Origin: a virus
IMG/VR virus record: IMGVR_UViG_3300029955_000013
Coordinates: 19,901 to 83,900 of that record
Direction: 5' to 3' (one strand)
DNA: 64,000 bases
The notes beneath the pieces were generated by a model. It ran no database searches and was not told the DNA's origin. It saw nothing but the letters and a program-made list of their open reading frames with translations. Shown in pieces: positions 23,485 to 30,430 of the stretch. The position numbers were made by a program, and so were the translations under genes. The first letter of the stretch is position 1. Each line of letters begins with the position of its first letter.

Positions 23485-23899
23485 GGGGCCAAACAGGTTA
23501 TCGACTTAACGGTGTATGAGTCAGTAGTCATGCAGGGACAATTCGAATTGAGTTCCTCTAATAAATACATTCGATGCTATAAACGCAAAAAACAAAAGAA
23601 TCGCTGAAGGCGGCGCAATTCTAAGAAACATTTTCAGCAAGTCCGAAGCACCTTGTGCTATCGCAGCCTAATAAGCTTGCTGGAGAGTGCGCAAACTACT
23701 AAGTGTTTGCCAAGTGTGGTCGGGTAAATGTGGTTTCGCTTTTCTGCCATTGAGCGTAACTGCAGCACTTAGCAAAATGCTGTTATACCGAGATATAAAT
23801 GCAATCTGATATTCTCCTGGAAGAAACCAGCGATAAGCATGTGAGTTCCTACAGAACGTAAACGTTAAACACGAGGGTTCGACTCCCTCTGGCTCCACC
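23485..23899 (+). ncRNA. ssrA: tmRNA (transfer-messenger RNA)
   Basis: The 5' end GGGGCCA pairs with TGGCTCC (23890-23896) to form a tRNA-like acceptor stem, and the T-arm GAGGG-TTCGACT-CCCTC sits just before it. An internal frame starts at GCA (23585), preceded by TATAAAC, and runs 28 codons to TAA TAA (23669); the tag starts AKNKRIAEGG and ends EAPCAIAA, close to the usual ALAA protease signal. Pseudoknot-prone GC-rich segments follow the tag. After the discriminator A the gene reads CCG, so CCA is not fully encoded. tmRNA frees stalled ribosomes and tags their products for Clp proteolysis. Confidence 0.9.
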
Positions 23900-23938
23900 G
23901 AACCTAAATTTAATAGTATTTAAAGTGTAAAGTTTTGA

Positions 23939-24862
23939 ATGAATTTGAATTTAGGTAAACAGAAATTTTTTGTGATCTATCAGATTACCAATTTATTGAA
24001 TGGTAAGATTTATGTCGGTGCACATTGTACTTATGATGTGAATGATAAGTACATGGGTAGCTCCAAACACCTCAAAAAAGATATTAAAGAGTTAGGCCGA
24101 CAGAATTTTGCGAAGGAGATTTTACATGTCTTTGACAATAAAGAAGACATGATGGCAAAAGAGGCAGAAATTGTTGATCAAGAGTTCTGTCATCGAACTG
24201 ATACTTACAATCGTATGATTGGCGGGATAACAGAAATGTTATGGAATAATATGGTTTCGGTTCGAGATAAGGATGGAAACTATTTGAAAGTGTATAATGA
24301 TGATCCGCGTTATCTTTCCGGAGAATTTGTTGGTTGTACTAATGGTTTTGTTCCAGTAAAAGATGTTGAAGGAAATTTTTTACAAGTTGCTAAAGATGAC
24401 CCACGTTATTTGTCTGGTGAATTAGTTAGTTCTGCAAAAGGAATTTTTAACGCCAAGGATAAAGACGGTAATGTTTATCAAATCAGTAATAAAGATATAA
24501 GGTGGTTATCTGGAGAGTTGGTTGGATTAACTGCTGGTTTACATGGCAATTGTGCGTTCAGTGGTAAAAAACATTCAGAAGAAACAAAAGCCAAGATCGG
24601 AAAGAAAAATTCTTTAGCTCAAAGTGGAAGTGGTAATTCAATGTTTGGTAAAAAGCAAACAAAAGAATCTAACGATAAACGGCTTGATAAGATGGGTAAA
24701 AGTTTTTTTGTATTTGATACTGATGGCAATTTTATTTCGCAAGAATTTGGAATAAATCAATATGCGAATAAAAATAACTTAACTGCCACAAGCATTGTTC
24801 AGTGTTTGAAAGGTAAACAAATAAGTCATAAAGGTTTTAAGTTTTTATACGAAAATATTTGA
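23939..24862 (+). CDS. GIY-YIG homing endonuclease with NUMOD-type DNA-binding modules
   Basis: 307 residues. The GIY-YIG catalytic domain covers about 1-95 (FFVIYQITNLLNGKIYVGAH, then KEILHVFDNKEDMMAKEAEIV with catalytic Glu). Three tandem repeats of about 34 residues follow (pattern V/A-K/R-D-x-D/E-GN-x-x-x-x-x-x-DPRYLSGE, residues about 105-200), then NUMOD3-like helices (FSGKKHSEETKAKIGKKN, SMFGKKQTKESNDKR) and a NUMOD1-like helix-turn-helix end. Codon use is T/A-ending, unlike the C/G-ending virion genes, so recent acquisition is likely. It lies 40 bases after the tmRNA with its own TATTTAAA box. Confidence 0.88.
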   Translation: MNLNLGKQKFFVIYQITNLLNGKIYVGAHCTYDVNDKYMGSSKHLKKDIKELGRQNFAKEILHVFDNKEDMMAKEAEIVDQEFCHRTDTYNRMIGGITEMLWNNMVSVRDKDGNYLKVYNDDPRYLSGEFVGCTNGFVPVKDVEGNFLQVAKDDPRYLSGELVSSAKGIFNAKDKDGNVYQISNKDIRWLSGELVGLTAGLHGNCAFSGKKHSEETKAKIGKKNSLAQSGSGNSMFGKKQTKESNDKRLDKMGKSFFVFDTDGNFISQEFGINQYANKNNLTATSIVQCLKGKQISHKGFKFLYENI

Positions 24863-24866
24863 GATT

Positions 24867-25115
24867 ATGGGTAGTTTCAGGATTGAGATTAATGCAGTCG
24901 GTGGTCATGGTGTCGATAGGGATGTAAAGGATGGAGAAATTGTAAACTTCTTTAAGGAGGGAAGTACTACTCCAGATGCGATTGCAAAGTCGATTGTTTT
25001 GATCTTACAGCACCACGGCGTTATGGTTGACACTGCTACTCTAACACACTGGCCGGGCCAGGAAGGAGAAGTCCAGGACAATCTGATAACCGGCAAGCGA
25101 AAAGGAAATTTTTAA
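24867..25115 (+). CDS. Small conserved-looking phage protein, unknown
   Basis: 82 residues with a His/Gly-rich opening (FRIEINAVGGHGVDRDVKDGE), then a helix with HH and an ATLTHWPGQ segment. It follows the homing endonuclease after 4 bases and is followed by a terminator. Function unknown. Confidence 0.6.
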   Translation: MGSFRIEINAVGGHGVDRDVKDGEIVNFFKEGSTTPDAIAKSIVLILQHHGVMVDTATLTHWPGQEGEVQDNLITGKRKGNF

Positions 25116-25118
25116 TTT

Positions 25119-25162
25119 GAAGCCCAACCTCATCGGAATTGGACTGATGTTTGGGTTTTTTA
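25119..25162 (+). terminator. Intrinsic terminator
   Basis: CCCAA and a later TTGGG arm enclose a long loop and are followed by TTTTTT. The stem is imperfect, so confidence is moderate. Confidence 0.55.
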
Positions 25163-25171
25163 ATTTTATTA

Positions 25172-25351
25172 ATGTATGTAGTTATATTCATTTTTACGGT
25201 AGGAATGCTTTTGGTAATTGAACGGTTAATAAAGCGAACACTCGAGGTCAAGCAACATTTGTTTGGTCTCAGGGATGAATTCAAAAAATTAACCGACGAT
25301 ATGATTAAAAGTGATTTTGCTATGAATGAAAAGGCTGCTCTACAAGATTAA
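25172..25351 (+). CDS. Small membrane-anchored helical protein
   Basis: 59 residues from the ATG at 25172 (an earlier TTG lies inside the terminator). One membrane span (YVVIFIFTVGMLLVIE) and a charged helix follow. It overlaps the next small gene by 26 bases. Confidence 0.5.
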   Translation: MYVVIFIFTVGMLLVIERLIKRTLEVKQHLFGLRDEFKKLTDDMIKSDFAMNEKAALQD

Positions 25352-25472
25352 ATGTGAATGGTTTAAAGTCCACACCTTTAAACGTGATTCTATTTATTTT
25401 TTTAGAGGCAATTTGATCAGGAGGTACAGGTGCATACATTGCGGCGAGACGGTTATAGTGGAGAAGAAATAA
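25326..25472 (+). CDS. 48-residue zinc-ribbon-like protein
   Basis: The frame starts with ATG at 25326 inside the previous gene. The product is basic, with a Cys at position 10 (IKCEWFKVHTFKRD) and a CIHCGE knuckle near the end, as in small phage zinc-ribbon proteins. Three cysteines are visible, so metal binding may need a His (VHTF). A strong terminator follows 6 bases after the stop, supporting a real gene. Confidence 0.55.
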   Translation: MKRLLYKIKCEWFKVHTFKRDSIYFFRGNLIRRYRCIHCGETVIVEKK

Positions 25473-25477
25473 AGCAA

Positions 25478-25503
25478 ACGGACACATTTTTGTGTCCTTT
25501 TCT
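25478..25503 (+). terminator. Intrinsic terminator
   Basis: GGACACA (25480-25486) pairs with TGTGTCC (25491-25497) around TTTT and is followed by TTTTC. Confidence 0.8.
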
Positions 25504-25539
25504 ATTTATAACTCTAATATTTAAAATATAAATACTTAA

Positions 25540-27033
25540 ATGGCCAGTAGGGAATTTGCTGAACAATTACAGACAAGACGTTTTGAAGAGGTAAAGGCGC
25601 TTTTCGCGAGTGTTATCAAAAAGGCGAGAATACTTCAGAAAGGCCTTGACAAGGAAAAGAGGTCTACGGACGACTTTGCATACATGATCGGCGAGCTGCT
25701 TGAGATACAGGAGCACTTCCAGAATTACAGCAAGGAAAAAACTGTTGCCGCACCGAGGGAGAACAACTTCGAGTACTTTAAGGCACTTGCCCGCAACGTA
25801 ATGGTCAGCGTTTCAAATCTTTACAAAGAGCTTGTCAAAGGCGGCTATACCACCGACGATCTCGGCTACGTCAAAGGCATCCTCAGGGACCTTAACAATA
25901 GGCTTTCCGGGTATGACACTATAAAGGAGGGCAGGACGCCGGTTGTTCGCACGAACAGGGTTAGGAGTATTATAAACAAGTTCTCTGGCAACATACTTAC
26001 GATAGAGGACGTCGAGGCTTTCTTCGCCGCGCTTACCAACCAACTTGGTATAGATTTTCACCCAGAAGACAGCTTCTATGATTACATAGACAATAACGGC
26101 CACATGACATTCTCGCCTGCGGACGCAACAGACCTCGACGAGATCATGTCCAATTGCGATGATGTTTGTTCGAGTAAAGGCTTGGATGTAAACCAGGTGG
26201 CGCTCGATACGGTCAATAATAACAAAAGCAACCCGCCTGCGGATGATGACGCCTCACAAGTAGAGGACGAGCAGCCGCTTGAGGAAGAGGACGAGCCGGA
26301 TTATAGCGACGAGGACAACGAGCATGAAAATTCACAGCAGGTCGATGACTTCATTTACAACCTTAAGACGGCCGCAGCGGGTAACCCTAACGCCCTCATC
26401 AAGAAGGCGCAAGAGCTTTCACAGAATTTCAGTTTGGATTTCATGGAATACCTAATAGACGTGCTCGAGCAGAATAATTACAGGGCTGCGGCGGCTGGCG
26501 TAAAGCAGAGCTTCGAGCAGAGGAGCAAAAGCGAGGAGTATAATCACTTCAAGGACAAGATTGATATGAACAGTCGCCTGAATTCTTCTAACTTCAACGA
26601 GAGCGAGTTTGATGATTTCGATACACAGCAACAACCTGAGGAGCAGGATGTCGAGGACTATGGCGACATGGACCAAGAGCCAGTATCGCAGGACGTGATT
26701 GACGAGCTTGAGCACTTCATCAAGCAGGTGAAGATAAACGCGTTGAGGAACCAAAATAATATAAACGACGAGGCTGGCGCCGCGTTCGCCCAATCTTCAG
26801 GTTATAGCAAAGAGGAGCTTGCTGAGTTTTTAAAGGTCCTGAAAGATCACGGAGGTTTCGACCAGATTGTCAAAGGCATAACTGAGGCGATGAGCGACGA
26901 CGGTAGCAACGATGAGGCGCCTATGTGTCATGCATGCAACGGTACTGGAGAGGGGCCTGCGAGCGGTACTTCCTGCCGTTCATGTGGAGGAAGCGGCGTG
27001 GAAGATGTAAGAAATACCTACCAGGACTATTAA
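25540..27033 (+). CDS. Large acidic protein with C-terminal DnaJ-type zinc-finger motif
   Basis: 497 residues. The N-terminal 220 residues are helical with paired similar segments (FEEVKALFASVIKKA..., YFKALARNVMVSVSNLYKELVKGGYTTDDLGYV). Residues about 230-275 are very acidic (DDDASQVEDEQPLEEEDEPDYSDEDNE). A second helical region carries repeated acidic linkers. The end has two CxxCxGxG knuckles (CHACNGTGEG, CRSCGGSG), the DnaJ zinc-binding pattern, without a J domain. It is a single gene behind a TATTTAAA box; a chaperone or scaffold role is conceivable. Confidence 0.65.
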   Translation: MASREFAEQLQTRRFEEVKALFASVIKKARILQKGLDKEKRSTDDFAYMIGELLEIQEHFQNYSKEKTVAAPRENNFEYFKALARNVMVSVSNLYKELVKGGYTTDDLGYVKGILRDLNNRLSGYDTIKEGRTPVVRTNRVRSIINKFSGNILTIEDVEAFFAALTNQLGIDFHPEDSFYDYIDNNGHMTFSPADATDLDEIMSNCDDVCSSKGLDVNQVALDTVNNNKSNPPADDDASQVEDEQPLEEEDEPDYSDEDNEHENSQQVDDFIYNLKTAAAGNPNALIKKAQELSQNFSLDFMEYLIDVLEQNNYRAAAAGVKQSFEQRSKSEEYNHFKDKIDMNSRLNSSNFNESEFDDFDTQQQPEEQDVEDYGDMDQEPVSQDVIDELEHFIKQVKINALRNQNNINDEAGAAFAQSSGYSKEELAEFLKVLKDHGGFDQIVKGITEAMSDDGSNDEAPMCHACNGTGEGPASGTSCRSCGGSGVEDVRNTYQDY

Positions 27034-27078
27034 GGAAAACGGGTTTCTGGGAAAAAAACAAGAAAATTTTTGAAAAAA

Positions 27079-27110
27079 TTTTTTTATTCTGGAAAAGTAC
27101 CGTACATTTG
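27079..27110 (+). promoter_or_regulatory. TAnnTTTG promoter upstream of the first tRNAs
   Basis: TTTTTTTATTCTGG at 27079-27092 and TACATTTG at 27103-27110 match the layout of the tmRNA and lipoprotein promoters. Confidence 0.5.
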
Positions 27111-27155
27111 TACTCTAAATAGCAAATAAGCAAATTTAAAGTATATAAAATATAT

Positions 27156-27248
27156 ATGAACAACAAGGTAAACATATTGATATTAGGCACCGAAGGCACA
27201 ACAGAGATTCTCGAAGGAATCCACTGGCTCCCAGCTCTATGTTCGTAA
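27156..27248 (+). CDS. Possible 30-residue peptide gene
   Basis: A short frame (MNNKVNILILGTEGTTEILE...) lies between a TAnnTTTG promoter and a strong terminator, with AT-rich sequence before the ATG. It could be a leader peptide or chance. Confidence 0.3.
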   Translation: MNNKVNILILGTEGTTEILEGIHWLPALCS

Positions 27249-27271
27249 GTTTACATTATGAATAAATTCGA

Positions 27272-27303
27272 AGCCTGGGAATAATCACCCAGGCTTTTTT
27301 ATT
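27272..27303 (+). terminator. Intrinsic terminator
   Basis: AGCCTGGG (27272-27279) pairs with CCCAGGCT (27288-27295) and is followed by TTTTTATTTT. Confidence 0.85.
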
Positions 27304-27308
27304 TTAAC

Positions 27309-27384
27309 GGGAAAATCGCATAGTCAGGTCTATTGCCTCTGCCTTCCAAGCAGGTGTTCGTCGGTTCGAATCCGTCTTTTCCCT
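27309..27384 (+). tRNA. tRNA-Gly (TCC)
   Basis: GGGAAAA/TTTTCCC acceptor, anticodon loop CTTCCAA in a TCTGC/GCAGG stem, T-arm GTCGG-TTCGAAT-CCGTC with one mismatch. CCA is not encoded. It precedes a GlyRS-like gene. Confidence 0.8.
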
Positions 27385-27441
27385 CACACGGGGCTCAGAT
27401 ACAAAGGTATCGTCTGCCCATGTTCTTTGACATATTATTAA

Positions 27442-27520
27442 GCCATGGTGGCACAGTGGTCGACTGCACCGGTCTTGTAAACCGGAATACAACACGTGGG
27501 TTCGAATCCCACCCATGGCT
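27442..27520 (+). tRNA. tRNA-Thr (TGT)
   Basis: GCCATGG/CCATGGC acceptor, perfect CCGGT/ACCGG anticodon stem with loop CTTGTAA, T-arm GTGGG-TTCGAAT-CCCAC. The variable region is about 10 bases, longer than usual for Thr. Confidence 0.85.
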
Positions 27521-27526
27521 CATTAT

Positions 27527-27598
27527 CATCCTGTAGTCTAACGGTTAGGACGTCAGATTTTCACTCTGGAGATGGGGGTTCGATTCTCCCCAGGATGG
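27527..27598 (+). tRNA. tRNA-Glu (TTC)
   Basis: CATCCTG/CAGGATG acceptor, D-arm GTCT-AACGGTTA-GGAC, anticodon loop TTTTCAC, T-loop TTCGATT. Confidence 0.87.
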
Positions 27599-27631
27599 CG
27601 ATTTTTAAAAGCTAATTTATAAATTCGTTTT

Positions 27632-28351
27632 ATGGAAAATCTTTATGACATTAACGGCCTCGTTTTCTGGAGCAAGAGGGAGATACAGTTTAGGAGGTAT
27701 GCGCAGGAATTTTTTTCGAGGGAGATAAGTGACCTGCTCATATTTGAGAACAAGAGCTGGTCTTTCCATGAGACTGAAGGCCCGCTGCTCATTCCTAAGT
27801 CCTTAATCAACGCCGATTATACCAACGAGGACATTTGGGTACAGGAAGTAATTGGCGACGATAACGAGCTCGTATTGAGGCCTGAGACTACTCCAAGCTC
27901 TTTCCGGTATGCGGTTTCTTTGATAAATAACTATGTTTCGCTCCCACCTATGGTTGTGGAGCAGACCGGCAAGTCATTCAGGCGGGAGCAGGATCAGGTC
28001 TCAAAGAACATGAGGCTCAAGGAATTCTACCAGCAGGAGTTCCAGTGCATTTATGCGGCGGACACCTTTAATGATTATCAGTCTAAGATATTGCCCGGCT
28101 TGGTGGCGGTTTTCCAAAAGCTGATTGGTAAGCCTTGCAGGATGGTAGATAGCGACAGGCTGCCTTCTTACAGCTTAAGGACTGTCGATGTGGAGGTGAA
28201 TAATGGTAACAAGTGGATGGAGGTTTGTTCTGTTTCAAAACGTACGGATTTTCCTATTCAAGTTAAGTTTGGTTCCAAGGAACCGAAGCCTATGCTGGTT
28301 CTCGAGATCGCGATAGGCCTTGACAGGTGCGTTTACAATTACTTTTTATAA
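27632..28351 (+). CDS. Class II aminoacyl-tRNA synthetase core, glycyl-like
   Basis: 239 residues. Class II motifs: LRPET at 82-86, motif 2 FRRE (116-119) with EFYQQEFQ (131-138), and motif 3 EIAIGLDR (225-232). MEVCSVSKRTDFPIQ (196-210) resembles the glycyl-enzyme segment that ends in an RTDYD-like motif. Bacterial-type GlyRS enzymes with these motifs are over 400 residues; this one has only the catalytic core and no C-terminal anticodon-binding domain. It lies just after tRNA-Gly(TCC). It may charge phage tRNAs or have another adenylate-forming job; activity is not shown. Confidence 0.75.
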   Translation: MENLYDINGLVFWSKREIQFRRYAQEFFSREISDLLIFENKSWSFHETEGPLLIPKSLINADYTNEDIWVQEVIGDDNELVLRPETTPSSFRYAVSLINNYVSLPPMVVEQTGKSFRREQDQVSKNMRLKEFYQQEFQCIYAADTFNDYQSKILPGLVAVFQKLIGKPCRMVDSDRLPSYSLRTVDVEVNNGNKWMEVCSVSKRTDFPIQVKFGSKEPKPMLVLEIAIGLDRCVYNYFL

Positions 28352-28368
28352 TATTTTGCGGCCGAAAA

Positions 28369-28439
28369 GCATTTGTAGTTCAGTGATAGAACATGCCTCT
28401 CGTAAAGGTAAAACAGCAGTTTGATTCTGCTCTAATGCT
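28369..28439 (+). tRNA. tRNA-Thr (CGT)
   Basis: Anticodon loop CTCGTAA in TGCCT/AGGTA, D-arm GTTC-AGTGATA-GAAC, T-arm AGCAG-TTTGATT-CTGCT; acceptor GCATTTG/CTAATGC with one mismatch. Confidence 0.82.
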
Positions 28440-28446
28440 CATAAAG

Positions 28447-28479
28447 TTTTATTACTCTGGGGATTTCGATGTACATTTG
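28447..28479 (+). promoter_or_regulatory. TAnnTTTG promoter
   Basis: A T-rich element with CTCTGGGG from 28447 and TACATTTG at 28472-28479; transcription would start about 10 bases before the ATG at 28497. Confidence 0.5.
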
Positions 28480-28496
28480 CTTTGAAACATTATTCT

Positions 28497-29015
28497 ATGT
28501 ACAACATAAACAAGCGAGCGTTGGATATAAGGAAGATGTTTGGTGAGATTGCAGACATGAACAGTCCTTATGCTGGAACTCTGGATCTCGTTGTTAGGGA
28601 GGAAAAGATTTTCTGCATACTTGCCGAGTCGGTTAGCCAAACGCAGGCGAACTTCATGGTTCAAGAAATCTCAATGTCTTTCTTCCAGGACACGAAGAAC
28701 ATGTTGCTGTCGCAGGCCAAACTGATGCAGAATTTCATAGACACTTATTCTTCGTACGGTCCTGAGTTTAAGATAATAGAAGGGCAGCGAATGGCGTACC
28801 AGAATATGCTTAATTCAATAAATGGTTTGATCGAAGATGTTGACTCACATATAGAATTGTACACTCAATATATTGCGACCAACAACATAATAAAGAAAAG
28901 TATGAAGAAGACTATGAGGGAATGGAAGAAGAACGGTTTTCCTGATCGTTTTGCCGACTCGAGAGATATTCAGATAGTTCCAGACATAATGGGTAATGGT
29001 ACCACACCACCATAA
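28497..29015 (+). CDS. Helical protein of unknown function
   Basis: 172 residues from the ATG at 28497; a TTG at 28482 would lie at or before the expected transcription start. Mostly helical (FFQDTKNMLLSQAKLMQNFIDTY, YQNMLNSINGLIEDVDSHIELYTQYIA). It has its own TAnnTTTG promoter and is followed by a tRNA 8 bases after the stop. No family recognised. Confidence 0.6.
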   Translation: MYNINKRALDIRKMFGEIADMNSPYAGTLDLVVREEKIFCILAESVSQTQANFMVQEISMSFFQDTKNMLLSQAKLMQNFIDTYSSYGPEFKIIEGQRMAYQNMLNSINGLIEDVDSHIELYTQYIATNNIIKKSMKKTMREWKKNGFPDRFADSRDIQIVPDIMGNGTTPP

Positions 29016-29023
29016 ATTAAAAT

Positions 29024-29095
29024 GCTCCGCTCTTCTAACGGTTAGGATGTGACCCTCTCACGGTTACGATACGGGTTCGATTCCCGTGCGGAGTA
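29024..29095 (+). tRNA. tRNA-Glu (CTC)
   Basis: GCTCCGC/GCGGAGT acceptor, anticodon loop CTCTCAC in TGACC/GGTTA, T-arm ACGGG-TTCGATT-CCCGT. Confidence 0.85.
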
Positions 29096-29110
29096 CAAAA
29101 AATAATTGAA

Positions 29111-29308
29111 ATGGGTTGGAAATGTACGCAGATTTTGACGAGACAGGAGGCGATAAATTTGATTGTTAGGTTGTCTGATGTGAGCATCTTGGAGAGCCTT
29201 TCTGACGACGATTTGTCAAACGTGGTTGACGGATTTTGTGGAGATAACATGGATATGCCTTATTATGGCTGCAACTTCATGGTCTCCGATGTTATAGATA
29301 ATGATTAA
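29111..29308 (+). CDS. Small acidic protein, unknown
   Basis: 65 residues, helical, acidic C-terminus (CGDNMDMPYYGCNFMVSDVIDND) with three cysteines overall. It fills the gap between tRNA-Glu and tRNA-Gly. Confidence 0.5.
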   Translation: MGWKCTQILTRQEAINLIVRLSDVSILESLSDDDLSNVVDGFCGDNMDMPYYGCNFMVSDVIDND

Positions 29309-29311
29309 ATA

Positions 29312-29385
29312 AGCAGGAATAGCACAATGGCCAGTGTACGGGTTTGCCAAATCTGATATGGGAGTTCGATTCTCCCCTCCTGCTC
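29312..29385 (+). tRNA. tRNA-Gly (GCC), copy 1
   Basis: AGCAGGA/TCCTGCT acceptor, anticodon loop TTGCCAA, T-arm GGGAG-TTCGATT-CTCCC. Closely similar to the tRNA at 32314. Confidence 0.85.
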
Positions 29386-29398
29386 TGTGTGTGCAAAT

Positions 29399-29468
29399 AA
29401 AGTTCGAATCTTTACCTTATGTACCGGTTAGGGTAGGGTTAGTTCAATTGGTAGAACGGCACAGTGTC
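29399..29468 (+). pseudogene. tRNA fragments
   Basis: A T-arm-like piece AAAG-TTCGAAT-CTTT (29399-29413) and a 5' half-like piece GGGTTAGTTCAATTGGTAGAAC (about 29437-29458, split here by description only) stand without matching halves. They look like remnants of deleted tRNA genes. Confidence 0.4.
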
Positions 29469-29541
29469 GGGCATGTAACTCAGCGGTTAGAGTAGTTCGC
29501 TCATAACGAAAAGGTCGTAGGTTCGATTCCTACCTCGCCCA
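29469..29541 (+). tRNA. tRNA-Met-type (CAT)
   Basis: Anticodon loop CTCATAA, D-arm ACTC-AGCGGTTA-GAGT, T-arm GTAGG-TTCGATT-CCTAC. The acceptor GGGCATG/CTCGCCC has two mismatches. One of three CAT tRNAs; one could be the lysidine-modified Ile tRNA reading AUA. Confidence 0.75.
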
Positions 29542-29561
29542 CCTTAAAAGCAAGAATACGA

Positions 29562-29771
29562 ATGGATAAAAATGAGTTAAAGAAGGTTATTTACAAGACA
29601 CAACCGATTGCGATTTTGCTTAATGTCAGGAAAGACGGATTGTCTTATGCTGCGAGTGTCGATAACAAGATAGTAAAGTTCTTTATACCATACGATGAGA
29701 TTGGTGAAGTGGTTTGGTTTGCAGAGATGCCGGCAAAGTTGCTGATAAGGTATTTGATAGATGTTGATTAA
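29562..29771 (+). CDS. Small protein, unknown
   Basis: 69 residues with a beta-rich start (PIAILLNVRKDGLSYAASVDNKIVKFFIPYDEIGEVVW) and a helical end. Between tRNA genes. No family recognised. Confidence 0.5.
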   Translation: MDKNELKKVIYKTQPIAILLNVRKDGLSYAASVDNKIVKFFIPYDEIGEVVWFAEMPAKLLIRYLIDVD

Positions 29772-29780
29772 ATATTTTTT

Positions 29781-30062
29781 ATGGAAGCCAAAGAGAAAAG
29801 ATTTCAGGGCCCTAATGGCGAGTTCGTACCGAGTAAACCGCTCAAGAAAGGCTACCTTTCTATAAAGCAAGCTGATGAAATATGTGAGTGGGTTTATTGT
29901 CACGACTCGTTTAGCGACGAAGAGAAGTTAAAAATGATACTTGGGGTGGAGACGCTGATCGGGGACATAATATCTGAGAACCTTGGAGACTTCAATGTGG
30001 CTTATGTTCCAACCTGGTCAACAAAGTTTAATGACAAAACGCCAATATCGTCTAACGGTTAG
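29781..30062 (+). CDS. Small protein whose end overlaps a tRNA gene
   Basis: 93 residues (GPNGEFVPSKPLKKGYLSIKQADEICEWVYCHDSFSDEEKLKM...). The stop TAG at 30060-30062 lies 20 bases inside the tRNA-Glu gene starting at 30041, so the last codons and the tRNA 5' end share sequence. Function unknown. Confidence 0.5.
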   Translation: MEAKEKRFQGPNGEFVPSKPLKKGYLSIKQADEICEWVYCHDSFSDEEKLKMILGVETLIGDIISENLGDFNVAYVPTWSTKFNDKTPISSNG

Positions 30063-30113
30063 GATTGCTCGTTTTCAGCGAGAAAGATGTCGGTTCGAAT
30101 CCGTCTATTGGTT
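30041..30113 (+). tRNA. tRNA-Glu (TTC), second copy
   Basis: GCCAATA/TATTGGT acceptor, D-arm GTCT-AACGGTTA-GGAT, anticodon loop TTTTCAG in CTCG/CGAG, T-arm with TTCGAAT. Second gene for the same anticodon. Confidence 0.85.
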
Positions 30114-30198
30114 CAAAACTTGGAGGAATCTGGGTCTATCCTGAATTAATAAAGTGCGAGCAAGTGTACATATCTCGCCGCAATAAAGTAAGAGGGAT

Positions 30199-30270
30199 CG
30201 TGGATTAGCTCAGTGGTAGAGTAGCAGGCTGATGGACTGTTGGTCGGTGGTTCAAATCCACCATCCACAA
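30199..30270 (+). tRNA. tRNA, probably Ile (GAT)
   Basis: D-arm GCTC-AGTGGTA-GAGT and T-arm GGTGG-TTCAAAT-CCACC are clear. The anticodon arm reads GCAGG-CTGATGG-ACTGT with a G-A mismatch next to the loop, so the anticodon is GAT if the loop has 7 bases, or the loop has 9 bases. Confidence 0.6.
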
Positions 30271-30352
30271 CAAACCAGATAGGAATGTCTGGTGTGCTCT
30301 GGTAATGAGAGTGTGAATAAGCGCGAATAAAACACACTGGTAAGAAACAGAG

Positions 30353-30424
30353 TGTACTATAGGGTAGTGGTAGCCCGTCGGCATCAACAGCCGAAGATCT
30401 CAGGTTCGATTCCTGGTAGTGCAA
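30353..30424 (+). tRNA. tRNA with Leu anticodon (CAA) but short variable loop
   Basis: TGTACTA/TAGTGCA acceptor, D-arm GGGT-AGTGGTA-GCCC, perfect anticodon stem TCGGC/GCCGA with loop ATCAACA (anticodon CAA), 5-base variable loop AGATC, T-arm TCAGG-TTCGATT-CCTGG. Bacterial Leu tRNAs have a long variable arm; this one does not. A normal long-arm CAA tRNA lies at 45053. Confidence 0.75.
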
Positions 30425-30430
30425 CAATTT

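Noticed and set aside
29399-29470. Circularly permuted tRNA (3' half before 5' half)
   Set aside because: The acceptor strands of the two fragments do not pair, so separate remnants are more likely.
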